64,000 nt of DNA from Amborella trichopoda (taxonomy: Eukaryota > Streptophyta > Magnoliopsida > Amborellales > Amborellaceae), in assembly GCF_000471905.2 (NCBI RefSeq), contig NW_006499776.1, forward strand, positions 1,765,713 to 1,829,712, given 5' to 3'. The notes under the pieces are model-generated. The model worked only from the letters and a program-made list of their open reading frames with translations. It was not told where the DNA came from and did not search any database. Both the position numbers and the translations under genes were made by a program. This document shows, in pieces, positions 1-11,557 of this stretch; position 1 is the stretch's first letter; each line of letters opens with the position of its first letter.

Positions 1-1607
1 ACATATATTTATTTATGGGTGACACCAGCTGTGTCGCTCAGAATTGTGTGGGCGACACCACCAATGCTGCCCGGGCGACAAAACTTGTGTCTCCCAAAAA
101 ACTTTTGTAAAAAATGCATCAGATAATTTTGAAACTAAGGGGAACAAGTTTGGTTTATCATGTATTTTTGTTTCAAACAAAAAAATGAATGTTTTCAAAC
201 ATCTTAGTTAATTTCCAAAATTTTAACTCGCTCCTTGGTGGCATGAGCCTAAACTGTCGACCAATTTCAAAAAAAAAAAGGAAAAAATTCAAAAAGAAAA
301 TACTCCTTTGTGGCACAAGCCTAATCTGCAAACCAAAATCCAAGACAGGAAAACGTCAAACTCGTGCAACGTAAAAGAGTCGAGACAGGAAAATGTCAAA
401 ATCGTGCAATGTAAAAGAGTCGAGACAAGAAAAACATCAAACTTGTGCAATGTAAAAGAGCTGAGATAGGAAAAGTCTAGCCTCGTATGACGTAAAAGGT
501 CAAGTGTACTCAGAAAGCGTCTAGCGCCATATGACGTAAAAGGTTGGGTGTATTCAGAAAATGTTTAGCCCTATATGATATTAAAGGTCCGGTGTATTCA
601 ATTCAACGTATAGCCCCGTATGACGTAAAAGGTAGAGTGTATTCCGCCTAGCCTCGTATGATGTAAACGGGTGTATTCTGTTTAGGCCCGTACGACGTAA
701 AAGGTCGGGTGTATCTAGTTTAACATCAAACTTGTATGACATAAAAGAGCCGAGATAGGTAACGTCAGCCCCATGTGATGTAAAATGGTCGGGTGTATTT
801 CGTCTAGCCCCGTATGATGTAAAAGGGTCGAGTGTATTCCGTCTAGCCCCGAATGACGTAAAAGGATCAGGTGTATGGTCCATCGCTGCATGACGCTAAA
901 CTGCTTAGAGGGCTCTATGGTTGTAGGAGTTAAAATTGCTAACCAACCTTGTTTTTCGAAATATCTTTATGTTTTTAAAAGATTTTCACTCTATGTCTTG
1001 TGTTTTCAAAAACTTTAATTTCATTGTTAAAATAGTGACCTGTCCAAGCTCTGGGTTCTATTTTAAAATTCCCCCTTGTTTTCAAAATTTCTAAAAAAAA
1101 GACTTTAAAAAATGAAGGAGCTTGGACACCCGTATATGATTACCATGTTGTCGCAATTACCGCATTGCCACGATTACTGCGTTGCTACCTCGTCTCTCTC
1201 TTTGGAATCAGTCGGACAAGTTTCTTCCTACAGAAAGCCTTTTCCTATAGAAGGCATTAAGAAACCCTAAGGAAATCAAAGAAGATCTCAGGGTTAAAGA
1301 ATTTCAAGTTGTGAAACCCGTGAAGTTAAGTGGCTTGACCAGAAAATCCAACTCGAGGTTTAAGCTTGTATAACTCATCGACATCTCATGCCGAAAACCC
1401 TTGGATGAAAATGCTCTAGGTAGGTGAGCTCGGTGAGCGTAATGACTTGGGGGGATTAGTTTCTGTGCTCTCTGACCACATGATGTCAGGAAAAAATTTA
1501 AAATGTCTACATTATCTTTGACATTCACCTGCCCCTCGAAGGACAGGGAACACCAAAGTGCCTACTTCTTTGCCACTCACTTGTCCCTCGAAGGACATGT
1601 AGTGCCC
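1..1607 (+). mobile_element. 3' internal non-coding region of a Ty3/Gypsy element
   Basis: This stretch leads into a polypurine tract and LTR at 1,608-1,620, so it is the 3' internal part of a plus-strand element. It has no credible protein. It opens with GGCGACACC-type motifs also found in the U3 of the LTR downstream (1,924-2,130). It then carries a degenerate tandem array (330-890) and ends with two copies of a CCCTCGAAGGACA motif (about 1,533 and 1,584) just before the polypurine tract. The layout, with tandem repeats between pol and the 3' LTR, matches the Tat elements further along the window. That lineage is inferred from layout only, because no pol is visible here. Confidence 0.6.
330..890. 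repeat. Degenerate tandem array, about 40-50 bp per unit
   Basis: About a dozen copies of a unit containing TATGACGTAAAAGGTCGGGT or a close variant recur at roughly 40-50 bp spacing. The early copies (340-480) read GTGCAACGTAAAAGAGTCGA. The later ones read CGTATGACGTAAAAGGTCG followed by GTATTC. Copies differ by many point changes, so the array is old. Similar but unrelated arrays sit at the same relative place in the other Tat elements of the window. Confidence 0.8.
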
Positions 1608-1619
1608 AAGAGGGGCAAC
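1608..1619 (+). other. Polypurine tract (plus-strand primer)
   Basis: AAGAGGGGCAAC lies directly before the TGTAGATACCCC start of an LTR. This is the position and composition of the plus-strand primer used in reverse transcription of plant Gypsy elements. It fixes both the orientation (plus) and the left edge of the 3' LTR. Confidence 0.85.
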
Positions 1620-2736
1620 TGTAGATACCCCCATTTTAAATCTGCCAAATTATGTGTTTTTCTGAACTATTAGGGTCGCATTATCCTAGTAAACCCAAAT
1701 CTATAGCCCACACAACCAACCCTATGGCCAAGAACCATTTTGCCTACCCAGTACCCTGCAGACACCTTGTTTTCATCCAGAGTCCTACAATCGCTCTGTT
1801 TTATCAAAAATATCATTAAAAATAGTAAAAGACTCCTTTTGGACCCAAAATTTCTCTGAGACCTTCAAAAGAGACTGAGGAAAACACCTGAAGTGGTAAA
1901 ATTTAGTTTGGACCACTTTGGTTTGGGCGACACTAAGCAGTCGCTCAGCCTAGACTAGGCGACATGAGTGGTGCCGCCCAACTGACTAGGGCGACACCAC
2001 TGGTGTCGCTCAGCCCTGTTCCCACCCTAATTAGAAATTTATTTTTCGCGTCGATTTCTTTCCTTTTTGTGTAGTTTTTACCATGTTTGTTTGGGCGACA
2101 TGCCTACGTGTCGCCCGAGCAACACCACTGGTGTCGTCCAAACCCATATCCCCAAAATGGTACCTTTGATTAGAAGATCTGTTGGTTATGTAAAGATGCC
2201 CTTCTCAATAGATCCTTGGCCCTTATAAACAGTGTTTTTCATGGCCATTGAGGAGGAGGAGAGGAATACTGAAACCCTAGCCCCTTTGCTCAGAAAAAGT
2301 TAAGCCTAAAACCCTAACCTAAAAACCCTAACCCAAAGCTTGAGAAACCTTAAGTCATGAAAGGATAGGGCCAAACACCCTGACCATCTTCAGTCATCTC
2401 TAGGGCACAACAACCCTTTAAAATCTGAGATCTTCTGGTCAGCTTTTGAATCAGAGAGGTAAAGAGGATTCCGGATCTGATATGGGCGCCCCTCGAAGGC
2501 TCAGGGGTCTCAAGCCATTCTGCCTGGTTTAGTATTGTTCTCTTACCCCTTCTTTCTTCTTCTTCTTACTATTTTGATTTCATTTTGATTAATTTTTGTT
2601 AGTTTGCTACTTTGAACTCATGTTTTAATGTTTTGGATCATGCTGGCTCTGCCACAGATCTGAGAGCGAATTTGCATGTTTTTTGGTAGATCTGGCCTCA
2701 TATCTGAATTTGATTTGTCCCACTTTCTCTACCACA
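1620..2736 (+). mobile_element. 3' LTR of a Gypsy element (right end tentative)
   Basis: The left edge is firm: TGTAGATACCCC follows a polypurine tract directly. U3 holds several GGCGACACC / GGTGTCGCC dyads (1,924-2,130). A TATA-like TTATAAAC lies at 2,223-2,230, so transcription would start near 2,250. The R/U5 part is not otherwise recognisable. The right end is placed at an ACCACA near 2,736 only because LTRs end in CA; no primer site or target duplication confirms it. The LTR is in the same orientation as the region before it. Confidence 0.65.
1924..2130. repeat. Repeated GCGACACCA/TGGTGTCGC dyads in U3
   Basis: The motif GGGCGACACCACTGGTGTCG and its variants recur about five times. The best copy, at about 1,990-2,012, is a perfect inverted repeat: GCGACACCA, one base, TGGTGTCGC. 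It lies upstream of the TATA-like box, so these are candidate transcription-factor or hairpin sites in the LTR promoter. Variants also occur at 20-90. Confidence 0.7.
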
Positions 2737-4440
2737 TTATTTTTATAAGTTTAAGGTGTCAAACTCTAAGAGATCTTTGTCGGAAGATCTGTCTGATTTT
2801 CATCGTAAACACCTCTTAAGCTTTCACTTTTCCCTCTCTCTATACGATGAATTTAGCGCAATGGAACAAACATCTCAAAGGAACTCTCTATCATCCTCTA
2901 AAATTTCTCTATTCTCTCCCACTATACAACGAACTCTCTCTATCATCCTCTTAAGTTTCTCCCTTCTCTCACTCTATATGATGAATTTGGATAATTGGAA
3001 CATGTTATTTTCCTTTTACTTTGTTTGAATTTGGTGTTTTTTTTCTTTCAATGATGATAAACTATAATTTCGCTCTTTCTCTCTCCATTCTCTCTTTTCT
3101 TCTTCTCACGGTCATAACTCTTGCGCTTTGTTTTCTCTTTCCCGCTTCCCAACCCATATTTCTCTCTCCCTCTTCCCAACACCATATTTGTTCCCTCTTT
3201 TCTTTCCTGAAATCTCTCCCCCAAAGTCAAATATCTCTTTCCTTAAATCTCTCCCCTCATATTTATCATTCTCCTATTCTCTCTTGCTCTCGCTCCCTCT
3301 CTTTCTCACTTAATAGATATGGAAGTTGAAGATTATATTTTAAAAGAAGATTAAATTTACATGGGACATGATTAGGAGATGTGCCAAAAATTTGGAAGGT
3401 GACAAAATAATTATGACTCACTCTCTTTCTCTCTTTGGCTCATGATAGAACTGATGCGTGGGTAAAGGAGAGCATTGAGAGAAAGAGATTGATAAATGGA
3501 AAGATAGAATTTTAGAATGCGCCTATTTGGGAAACATGATATTACTTAGAGGGCATGAGAGAATGAAATCAAAAGTTCCTAAATTGGTGCGTGGATTGAG
3601 AAGTAGAGTGTTGAGAGAAAGAGAGAGAGCATTGATAGAAAGAGAGAGATCATTGATAGAAAGAGAGAAAGATAGAATTTTAGAATAAGCTGTTCGTGGT
3701 ATAAGACCCAGAGGCCCAATTAATAACTTTAAAATTTTTCCATTCTATTAAAACATAAGGCTTTAAATACATGAAGGAAATACAAAACCATAATACATAA
3801 ATTCCAGCCTTCAAACTTGGTTTATACCTACCTTAATAAATAAAATTTTAATTCTAATAGGTCCCTTACATATCCCTTTCTCAAATCTCTACAACATATT
3901 ACAAGACTTATGCTCAAATTTATCATTCTATAAAAATTACATAATGATCTCTTCTTCAATCTTCGTCCTTGTCATATGCCATATTAGCTTATACACATCA
4001 TATATCTGATCATAATAATACAACGAGATCTCAATCCACATAAATAATAAAATGTAACATGAAGCTCATACTACAAGATTATAAGAGCAGTTTCAATATT
4101 CACATAATATACTCAATTCTATCATTCATTAGTTACCCAATAACAGTAAATATATCAAATTAACATGCAAACAATCATGGAGGATTCCATGGTTCGAACC
4201 CCTTATGCCCGACCCACAATCGGGGCTTTTGAGGGCTTAATTTTATCTCAAAGATGAGTGCACAAGTGGTTTATGTATCTCTAGGGTGCCTATCAAGTTT
4301 GAGAAGCCTATACACCTTTAAAAACACTTCATATGGTACATAATCAACAATAAATTCAACCCACAACATTTTGCAAAAAGAATGAGAGAGATCCGATTAA
4401 AATCAAGCAAGATAGAGCATAACTATGTAGCAGTCCATCA
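2737..4440. other. Unassigned non-coding stretch with CT/GA-rich tracts
   Basis: No gene is seen. From about 2,800 to 3,330 the plus strand is rich in CT runs (CTCTCTATCATCCTCT repeats). At 3,597-3,680 there is a GA-rich microsatellite with repeated GAGAGAAAGAGAGA blocks and GCATTGATAGAAA interruptions. From 3,700 to 4,440 the DNA is AT-rich without readable ORFs. A GGTTCGAACCCC at about 4,193 resembles a tRNA T-arm but has no tRNA around it. Confidence 0.5.
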
Positions 4441-6209
4441 GACAACAATAACACTGTAGCAATAAGCATAAAATTGGGTGACCTCTGAAGAAGTGTTAGA
4501 TGGCCTCAAATTTCATGATATGGTATTTTCAGATACCCTAAGGACACCTGTAAATTTTCGTCGTGTTTTGACTAGTTTTGATATGTTCAAGTCGAAACTT
4601 GGTTTTCAAATCCAATTCCTGTCATGCTGAAAATGGACCCCATAAATATAGCCCTATTTTTTGGGTTTCAAAACAACATCAGACTACCTCCATTGGATCC
4701 GAAATGTCAAAAAGCCCTTATGTATCAAATTTTGGCTCAATCGAACCCTCCAAGACCATTATGAGCCTAATCTACCATAAAAGGGTGAGTTTTACACTAT
4801 TGCAGTGTCGCCTCAGTGAACCAGTTCCTATAAATGGAAACTGTGCTTTCTCATTTCAAGATAATTTTCAAATGCTCATAACTTGCTCATTTTGAGTCCA
4901 AATAAGCTCAAATTCAGACAGAAGATAGATCTCGATGATCGTTTGACATATGGCATGCATCATGGTGTGACCCGAAGTGAGAGAATTTCTAGAGAGAAGA
5001 TGGGATCGGAACATGAAAATTTATATTTATAAAGAAGAACATCCAATTCTTTGAGAGGCTATAGCTCAAGATCCCGATGTCGGATCGTCACATCTATGAG
5101 TTTGTTGTGACCGTGTTTCGAAGAGCTGTATTTTGATATAGGTTTTTGTGAATGATCGGAGGCCGGATGACATGAATTTTATGGTAAAAAATGGCATACT
5201 TTTATAGTCTCCAGAATCCCACATTTCGGCGACTTCCCAAAATTAGAACATACTCAAACAGAGACCAAATTTGATGAAATTTATTGCAAAATGATCGTGA
5301 TAGTATCCTCTTCAATATGTGATCAATATGAAGGTTTAAAATATCATAGATCATCTCGGATTGGTGATCGAAGAATCACAAAGTTTATGGACATAGCCGG
5401 ATTTTGGGTTCTTCCTTAAAAATCCATTTCAAGACGATCAATGGGTATCAAAATGTGCGCAATCGTTCAAGCATTGATTCTACGACTATTGATCACCCGA
5501 ATTACCATCGTAAGCGTATGAAAAAAGCTCTTAAGCTCTACTAATGGCAAGAGGCCCCTCATGGAGCGATGGTTTTGTCATTTGTTGAAACATGCCTAGG
5601 GGTATTTTGGTCATTTAGTTCAAAAACAAGATTAGTCTTTTAATTCATAAAATGTGTATTTTTTGAAAATTTTGGGTGTTTTTGAGCATTCCACCCTTGT
5701 TTTGTGGTTGCTCTATACAAGGAACCCAAGTCATTTGTAATAGAGACTTTTAGACATTTGAACATTTGGAGTGAAATTCTTGAATTCTTAATTCTTGCTT
5801 GTTCTTTTACTTATGCTTTCAAGTTCAAGACTCAAGATAAGAGGATAAAGAAACATTTCCTAGAGAGAGAAAATACCCCTAGAATCCTACACTCCCTAAA
5901 ACCCCAAAGTTCCAACTCTCTTAGCACTCCCAACTCTCAATCCCATACTCCCTAGAAATCCTAACTTCCATATACCTTAGAACCCCAAGCTTCCAATCCT
6001 ACTCCAATAACCCTACACCCTACCTTTGTTAGCATACACCCTACCGTACACCACACACCATAGTGCACCATACCTTAACCCAACCCATCTAAACCGGGTT
6101 CCTAGACCGCTAGACCCTAGTCTTGACCCACCAAGTCAAAAACTCTCTATCTCATGTGCATACAAAGGGACCGACAAAGGTTTACCTAGGCCCAATCTCA
6201 TTCTAGGTC

Positions 6210-6382
6210 CACTCTCTCCTCTCTCTTCGCTCTCCGTTCTCTGTTTCTCTCTCTTCTTTATCCCTTTCTCTCTCTTCTTCTTTCTTCTATCCCTTCTTTC
6301 TCTATTTCTCTCTCTTCCTTCTTTCCTTCTTTCTTTCTCACTCTCCTTGCTCGATGCAGGGTGGGTCCGAGCCCTCCCCTCC

Positions 6383-6417
<35 letters not shown>

Positions 6418-6560
6418 TCCAGACCTAGACCCGCACTTAGGGTGGGCCCAACACTCCCTTCCCTCTCTTCTCTCCTCTCTCCCTTACTCCCTCTCTCCCT
6501 CTCACTTAGGACACTGACCCGCGTCATAGGCGGGTCTGCCCCTCTCCCACTCTCTTCCTC
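6210..6560. repeat. Pyrimidine-rich tract with CCTCTCTC blocks
   Basis: Long CT-only runs, including a (CT)n run at about 6,388-6,412, alternate with two copies of a CGGGTCTG/GGGTGGG motif-bearing stretch (GGGTGGGTCCGAGCCC, GGGTGGGCCCAACAC). The equivalent position in the other Tat LTRs is also pyrimidine-rich, downstream of the TATA box. Long apparent ORFs on either strand here come only from low complexity. Confidence 0.75.
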
Positions 6561-6589
6561 TCTTCTTGCACCCTCATCTCTCTCACCCC

Positions 6590-6900
6590 TATTCGCCCAA
6601 TCCACCCTACTCACCCTATACGTGCTATTCACCTTACTCTTCCTACTCAGCTTATAGCTCTATCCGCTCTATCTTCCCTACTCGTCCTATCCACCCTATC
6701 CGCCCTACTCTCCCTATTCTCCTTATCCACCCTACTCGTCCAGTCCACCGTATTCGCCCTACTCACCTTATAAGCCCTACTCACCCTATCCACGTTACCC
6801 GCCCTACTCACCCTATTCGGCCTACTCACCTTATTCGGCCTATCTTCCCTTCACGCCCTATCCGCCCTACTCATCTTATCCGCCCTATACGTTAATCTAC
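6590..6900. repeat. Short tandem repeat of 9-11 bp, CACCCTATCCGCCCTACT type
   Basis: Blocks such as CCACCCTATC, CGCCCTACTC and CACCTTATTC follow each other for about 300 bp, giving a run of near-identical 9-11-bp units. Translation gives an artificial HPIRPTHLIRP-like repeat, which should not be read as a protein. Confidence 0.8.
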
Positions 6901-7446
6901 CTCTCTCTTACCTATAAACTCTATCTGCACCTCTTTCACCTATAAACTCTATCCACCCCTTGTGAGTCTAGACCCGCTCCACAAGCGGGTCCATCATTCC
7001 TTGGGCCCCATTCTTCTCATTTTCTCTCACTTTAAATGCTTACTTCTCTCTCTAAATCATATCTTAACTTTTAATTCACTTTACTTTATTTTTACTTCGT
7101 AATTCTTTTAGCTCTCATTTTTCTTGTTGCTTCCTTTACTTCTTGAGCACTCGACTAAGGGTCGTCCTGAGATAGTGCCCTAGGGTTCTAACTCTCATAT
7201 TGCTACTCTAACCATCAGCTTGTACAGTGAAGTCAGGTCATACGAGACACTGATTCTTTTACACTTAGTCACTCTAGTTGGGGTCATCCTGAGTTATCTT
7301 TCATTAGAGCTCTGACCCTTTCACTACTCTAACCACCAAGTCACATAGTATTTGGGTTGTGAGAGACTTTCATCTCTTTCTCTCACTTGATCACTTTTAG
7401 GGGGATCTTTAGTTTAGTCACATAGTTATATGCTCGGTTCTGTAAC

Positions 7447-7565
7447 TCCACTTTTAGGGGTATCACTTTTAGGGGTATCCCTTTTAGGGGTATCAATTTT
7501 TGGGGTATCACATAGTTATATGCTCAGTCCTGGAACTCCACTTTTAGGGGTATCAAGGCTTCGTG
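7447..7565. repeat. 15-bp tandem repeat ACTTTTAGGGGTATC
   Basis: Five copies of ACTTTTAGGGGTATC or a one- to two-base variant are present, four of them head to tail. The block CACATAGTTATATGCTC also occurs twice (about 7,420 and 7,508), so a larger segment of about 88 bp has been duplicated. It lies inside the U5-side part of the split LTR. Confidence 0.85.
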
Positions 7566-8769
7566 ACAGGTACTTTTCGTCGTCTTTGGTAATACCTCTT
7601 AGGAGAGGTTACGCTGGGAGGTTGCCTGATTTTCTTTTGGTCGGCTTTTCACTTATTTTCTCTTCATTCACTTCTTCTTTTCTCTTCTAAATTAAGTGGT
7701 TAGGTTCCTCAATTTCACCCACCGGATCTAGATGATCTGGTGGCACATATCTTGGGTTTCAAGAAGAATCTTGGACTTGAGCCTGCTCTCTTGGGAACCT
7801 TGCTAAGGAATAAGGGAAGGTATACAATTTGATGAGAGAGGAATTTAATGTGAGGCGGGACACACCTCACCTGGATCCGTGACTCACTCGGGCTAACTCG
7901 CGTGGGTGCTCTCTTAGATCATGACTAAAAGCCCCTCAGTCCTTCAACTGGTTTGAAATCGCCTCCTTTGACTTGCACTCTCCTGTTTCTGTGATAACAC
8001 ACACATGGTTAATTTACAAGACAAGTAGGCTAAGGGACCCCACCTTGTCTTTGAGCGAATGCACACAGCTGTGCGCATTCAAAAGAGAGAGGGAAGAGAT
8101 GATGATATGAAAGTTGGGGTAAAGAAAAGGGAAGAGAAGAACGAGGCATTTGACCGGGTGGCTAGCCTGACACATTGGCTAGACTGTCATGATAATTGAC
8201 CTGATGTGATAGCAAGATGGGCAATATAACTCAACTGGCACGACGACAATACTACTCGATGACAGAATCAACACCAACCAGCCTGACACAATGGCTTACC
8301 TGACGTGGCAGCAAGACAGGCACGGTAACCCAGGCCGGCACGACGGCAATACTTCTCAACAATAAGACTACCATGGCAGTGCTAGACTTAGCCTCCCTTG
8401 GTCCAATAAGAGGGGAACAGAGAAGGAGGAAAGAGAAGAGAAAAGAAACAGAGATAAGAGAGAAAAAAGAAAGAGAGAGAAAAGAAAAAAGAAGAAGAGA
8501 GAGAAAGATGAGAGATTAAAAAGAGAGAAGAAGAAGAGAATAAAAGAGAGGAGAAGAGAGGAGAAGAAGAAGGGAAGAGAAGAGAAGAAAGGAGAGAGGA
8601 AAGAAGAAAAGAAGGAAGGAGAAGATCATAAATGTAGAAAAACAAAGAGGAAAAAAGGATGAAAGAGAAAGGAGAGTGAAGGAGAGAGAGGGAAGGTAGA
8701 GAAAAGAGAAGAAAGAAGAAAGAGAAGGGAAGAAGAGAGTTGAAGGAAGATAGAGAAAGAAGGAACAAA

Positions 8770-9650
8770 GAGAAGAAACATGGATGGCGATGGGCTTTCA
8801 CCGTCCATGACTGAAGAGAGAGAAGAGAAAGAAGCATGGACGACAGTGAGCTTCCACCATCCATGACTGAGGAAAGAGAAAAAAGAAAGAAACATGGACA
8901 GTGATAGGCTTCCACCATCCATGACTGAGGAGAGAGAGAAAAAAAGAAACATGGACTGCAATAGGCATCTACCGTCCATGAGTAAGGAGAGAGAAGAAGA
9001 AAGAAACATGGACGGCAATAGGCTTCCGCCATTCATGACTGAGAATAGAGAAAAAGAAGGAAACATGGACGGTGATGGGCTTCCGCCATCCATGACTGAG
9101 GAGAGAGAAAAAGAAAGAAACATGGACGGTGATAGGCTTCAGCCGTCCATGATTGGTAAAGGGGGAGTGAGAGAGAAAACATGCGGCGATGGAGTTTTGA
9201 TGTCCATGACAGAGGAGAGAGAAAAGAGAAGAAATCATGAACGACAATGAGATCTCATCGCTCATAATTGAGGAGAGAGAAGAAGAAAGGAGAACATGAA
9301 CGACGATGAGGTTTTTCCATCCATGATAGAGAAAAGAGAGAGAAAGAATACATGGATGGCGATAGGGTTCTGCTGTCCATGACAAGAAAGGAAGGGGGAA
9401 AGGGAACATGGACGATAATGGGGTTCCGCAGTCCATGACAGAAGGAAAGAGATAAGAGAGAGAAAGCATAAGACATGCGCGGTGATAAGCATCGTTGTGC
9501 ATGATAAGGAGACAAGGAAATTTGGACAAAGACCCAGCTCGCCACTCGGGTTAAAGCCTGACTCACTATGTATGTTCCAAGAGGTGGAGGACATCATGCC
9601 CCGCGATACGTTCCACCGTGTATGAATAGAGAAGAGAGAGAAAGAGAGGA
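8770..9650 (-). repeat. Tandem array of about 57-bp hairpin units in the LTR leader
   Basis: About 14 units each hold, on the plus strand, CATGGACGG, a loop with GATAGGCTTC, and CCGTCCATG, followed by a purine-rich spacer (GAGGAGAGAGAAAAAGAAAG type). On the transcribed minus strand the loop reads GAAGCCTATC and the spacer is CU-rich. The two arms are inverted repeats, so each unit could fold into a hairpin. The array lies downstream of the TATA box and so should be in the RNA leader. Apparent ORFs of 100-214 codons across it are artefacts of the repeat. Confidence 0.85.
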
Positions 9651-10185
9651 ACAAGGAGAAAGAAAGAAGAGGGATTAAGAAAGAGAGGCAAAAGAAAGGA
9701 AGGAAAGAAGAGAGAGAAGGAAAGTGAAGAAAGAAGATCAGGAAAGAGAGGAAAGATTAGGAAGGAAAGGGGGATGATTAAAGAAAGAACAGACAAGAAG
9801 AAGAAGGGGATGAATGACACACATGGTCATGGCCCGCAGAGAGACAGGGAAGGAGAAGAGGAGAGAAACTGAGGGAGGAGAGAGAAAGAGAGATAAAGAT
9901 AAGAGGAGAGAGATGAGATATAGATGAGAGGAGAGGAGAGAGAAAGAGAGATGATAAGAGAGAGAAGAGAGGAGGAGAGAGAAGAAAGAAGAGAGGAGGA
10001 GAGAGAAAGAGAGGAGGAGAGAGAAGAGAGGAGGAGAGAGAAACTTACCTTTATCGAGGGGTATCAAAGTTTTTCTTCTCTCTCCTCTCTCTCTAAGATG
10101 TGCCACAATCTCAATACTAAAACTCTCAAAATTTATTCATGAAATTGAAGACTGAGGGAAGCCCTTTATCATTAGGTTTAGCACA

Positions 10186-10193
10186 TATTTATA
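10186..10193 (-). promoter_or_regulatory. TATA box of the solo LTR
   Basis: TATAAATA on the minus strand lies between U3 and the pyrimidine-rich leader. The same place in other Tat LTRs of this window holds TATATAAA (15,614-15,607 minus; 36,129-36,136 plus; 52,501-52,508 plus). The shared flank is CCAATTC just upstream. Confidence 0.75.
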
Positions 10194-11557
10194 GAATTGG
10201 GCCCGAAACATGGGTGGATGCTCAAAATCTACCTTAATTGATGATAATTACAATTTATTTGAATCAAAGAAAATATAAATATTGGGGTAAAATGGTGTTC
10301 TTACCCTTGCCCAATAATACACAAAAATTCAAAACAGTCCCTGCTGCTGCCCTAGAACATGCGTGATCTCCCATTGATGATTCGAGATTGCTCCGGCACC
10401 TGTTTAGCACAAGGATGATTGATTTCTCGTTGGGCTTGGTATAATGATCGATTTGGTACCAACTTCTATCCATGGAATGCATTTTTAGGCCACGATCATA
10501 GGACTCGAATTTTGGATGAATCTTGAAAACTTTCGATCGATAGTGTACTCATTTGTTGATGTATTTATTTGATTTCTTTACTGAATTGTACTGATCATGC
10601 CATCACGATCGTGTTGCAACAAACATAGCTTGATTTCGTGCCCGAACGAAGATTTTGCCCTCTTGGGTTTTTGGCTGAAATTAGAATTCTAGAGGTCGGA
10701 ATTTACAGCACAAATAAGATTACATAATTAATATATTTAAATAATTTCATAGAACTAATAGATAAATAAAATACTATAAGAATTTTTCGAAACTTTGTCG
10801 GCTATGTGTGTGATATCCGACAGTTCATCATGTGCGAGGTTTGACCCAAATATAGCCTCATACCTTATGTACATGACAAAACTGGTTTCGCATCGATCTG
10901 GTACGTGAGCGTCATGATGCGGCCGTTCAAGTGGGTCATGCTACTGCTGATTTTCTGCAAGTGTCTTCACGAATCGTGAACTTCTCGCTAGTTTTTCTTC
11001 CTGCTCGGGCATCATCACAGGGCATACCACATATCAAAACACTTGTTTTGATGAGATGAACACACTAAAAAGGGTTTGGGAGTGATCCGAATCAAAATGA
11101 TTGATATATAAGTCTCTGAAGTTGCTGCTCGTGACTAAACAAACCAGTCTCCTTTAATGGAGATTGATGCAGGGCGGCTGCACGAGAATAGTGTGCAGCC
11201 TACCCCTTTTTAATGTTTCACCCTTAACGTTGTCTTGGGGCATCTGTTTAAGATGAAACATGACCCCTGGGGGTTTTCTACCGTACTGGATCTAAGGGTG
11301 GTGGTCCCATAACTGTTTGATACACCAAAAATAAGGTTCTAATTATGGGGTCTGTTTTATGGTGCTAAAGGCGGATTTTACCGAAATTGTTTCTTTCGTA
11401 GGTGGCCTTTTTTAAGTCCTTAGGAAGATTCTAACCCGTTTTGAGGCAATTTTGAGACTGTAAAAAATTACATTATATGTCAAGGCCTTATTGACCGGCT
11501 TCTCTTTTATTCCGCATCGGGGACCCAACATGCTGAAATCTTTATTCAAACAGTAAG

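Larger units (their letters stand above)
4450..7696 (+). mobile_element. 5' LTR of a plus-strand Tat element, left part (split by a solo LTR)
   Basis: From about 4,570 to 5,000 the sequence follows, in order and in divergent form, the U3 of the other Tat LTRs here (GGACCC..., CCATTGGATCC, AAGCCCTTATG, then a GAGAGAA tract). It continues through a CT-rich zone (6,200-6,560), tandem repeats (6,590-6,900; 7,447-7,565) and stops at 7,696, where a solo LTR is inserted. The matching right part resumes at 11,553 and ends before a PBS at 12,022. Without the insert the LTR would be about 3.7 kb. The left edge (TGTAGCAATAAGC near 4,453) is only a guess. Confidence 0.6.
7697..11552 (-). mobile_element. 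Solo LTR of a Tat (Ogre-like) retrotransposon
   Basis: Read on the minus strand this 3.86-kb unit starts TGTTTGAATAAAG (at 11,552) and ends CCTAACCA (at 7,697), the same ends as the other Tat LTRs in the window. It is flanked by TTAAG (7,692-7,696) and GTAAG (11,553-11,557), a 5-bp target duplication with one mismatch. No internal sequence or PBS adjoins it, so it is a solo LTR left by LTR-LTR recombination. Internal order (minus strand): U3, TATA box at 10,193-10,186, GA/CT-rich leader, hairpin array (9,650-8,770), U5. It sits inside the 5' LTR of an older plus-strand Tat element. Confidence 0.9.

Noticed and set aside
4185-4215. tRNA-like T-arm GGTTCGAACCCC
   Set aside because: No A box, anticodon arm or acceptor stem at the expected distances.
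6258-6895. Open frames of 98-163 codons on both strands
   Set aside because: Low-complexity (CT)n and 9-11-bp tandem repeats produce long open frames on both strands.
8388-9123. Open minus-strand frames of 165-214 codons rich in Ser, Leu and Phe
   Set aside because: They come from translating the CT-rich spacers and hairpin units; the peptide repeats simply follow the DNA repeat and there is no known domain.
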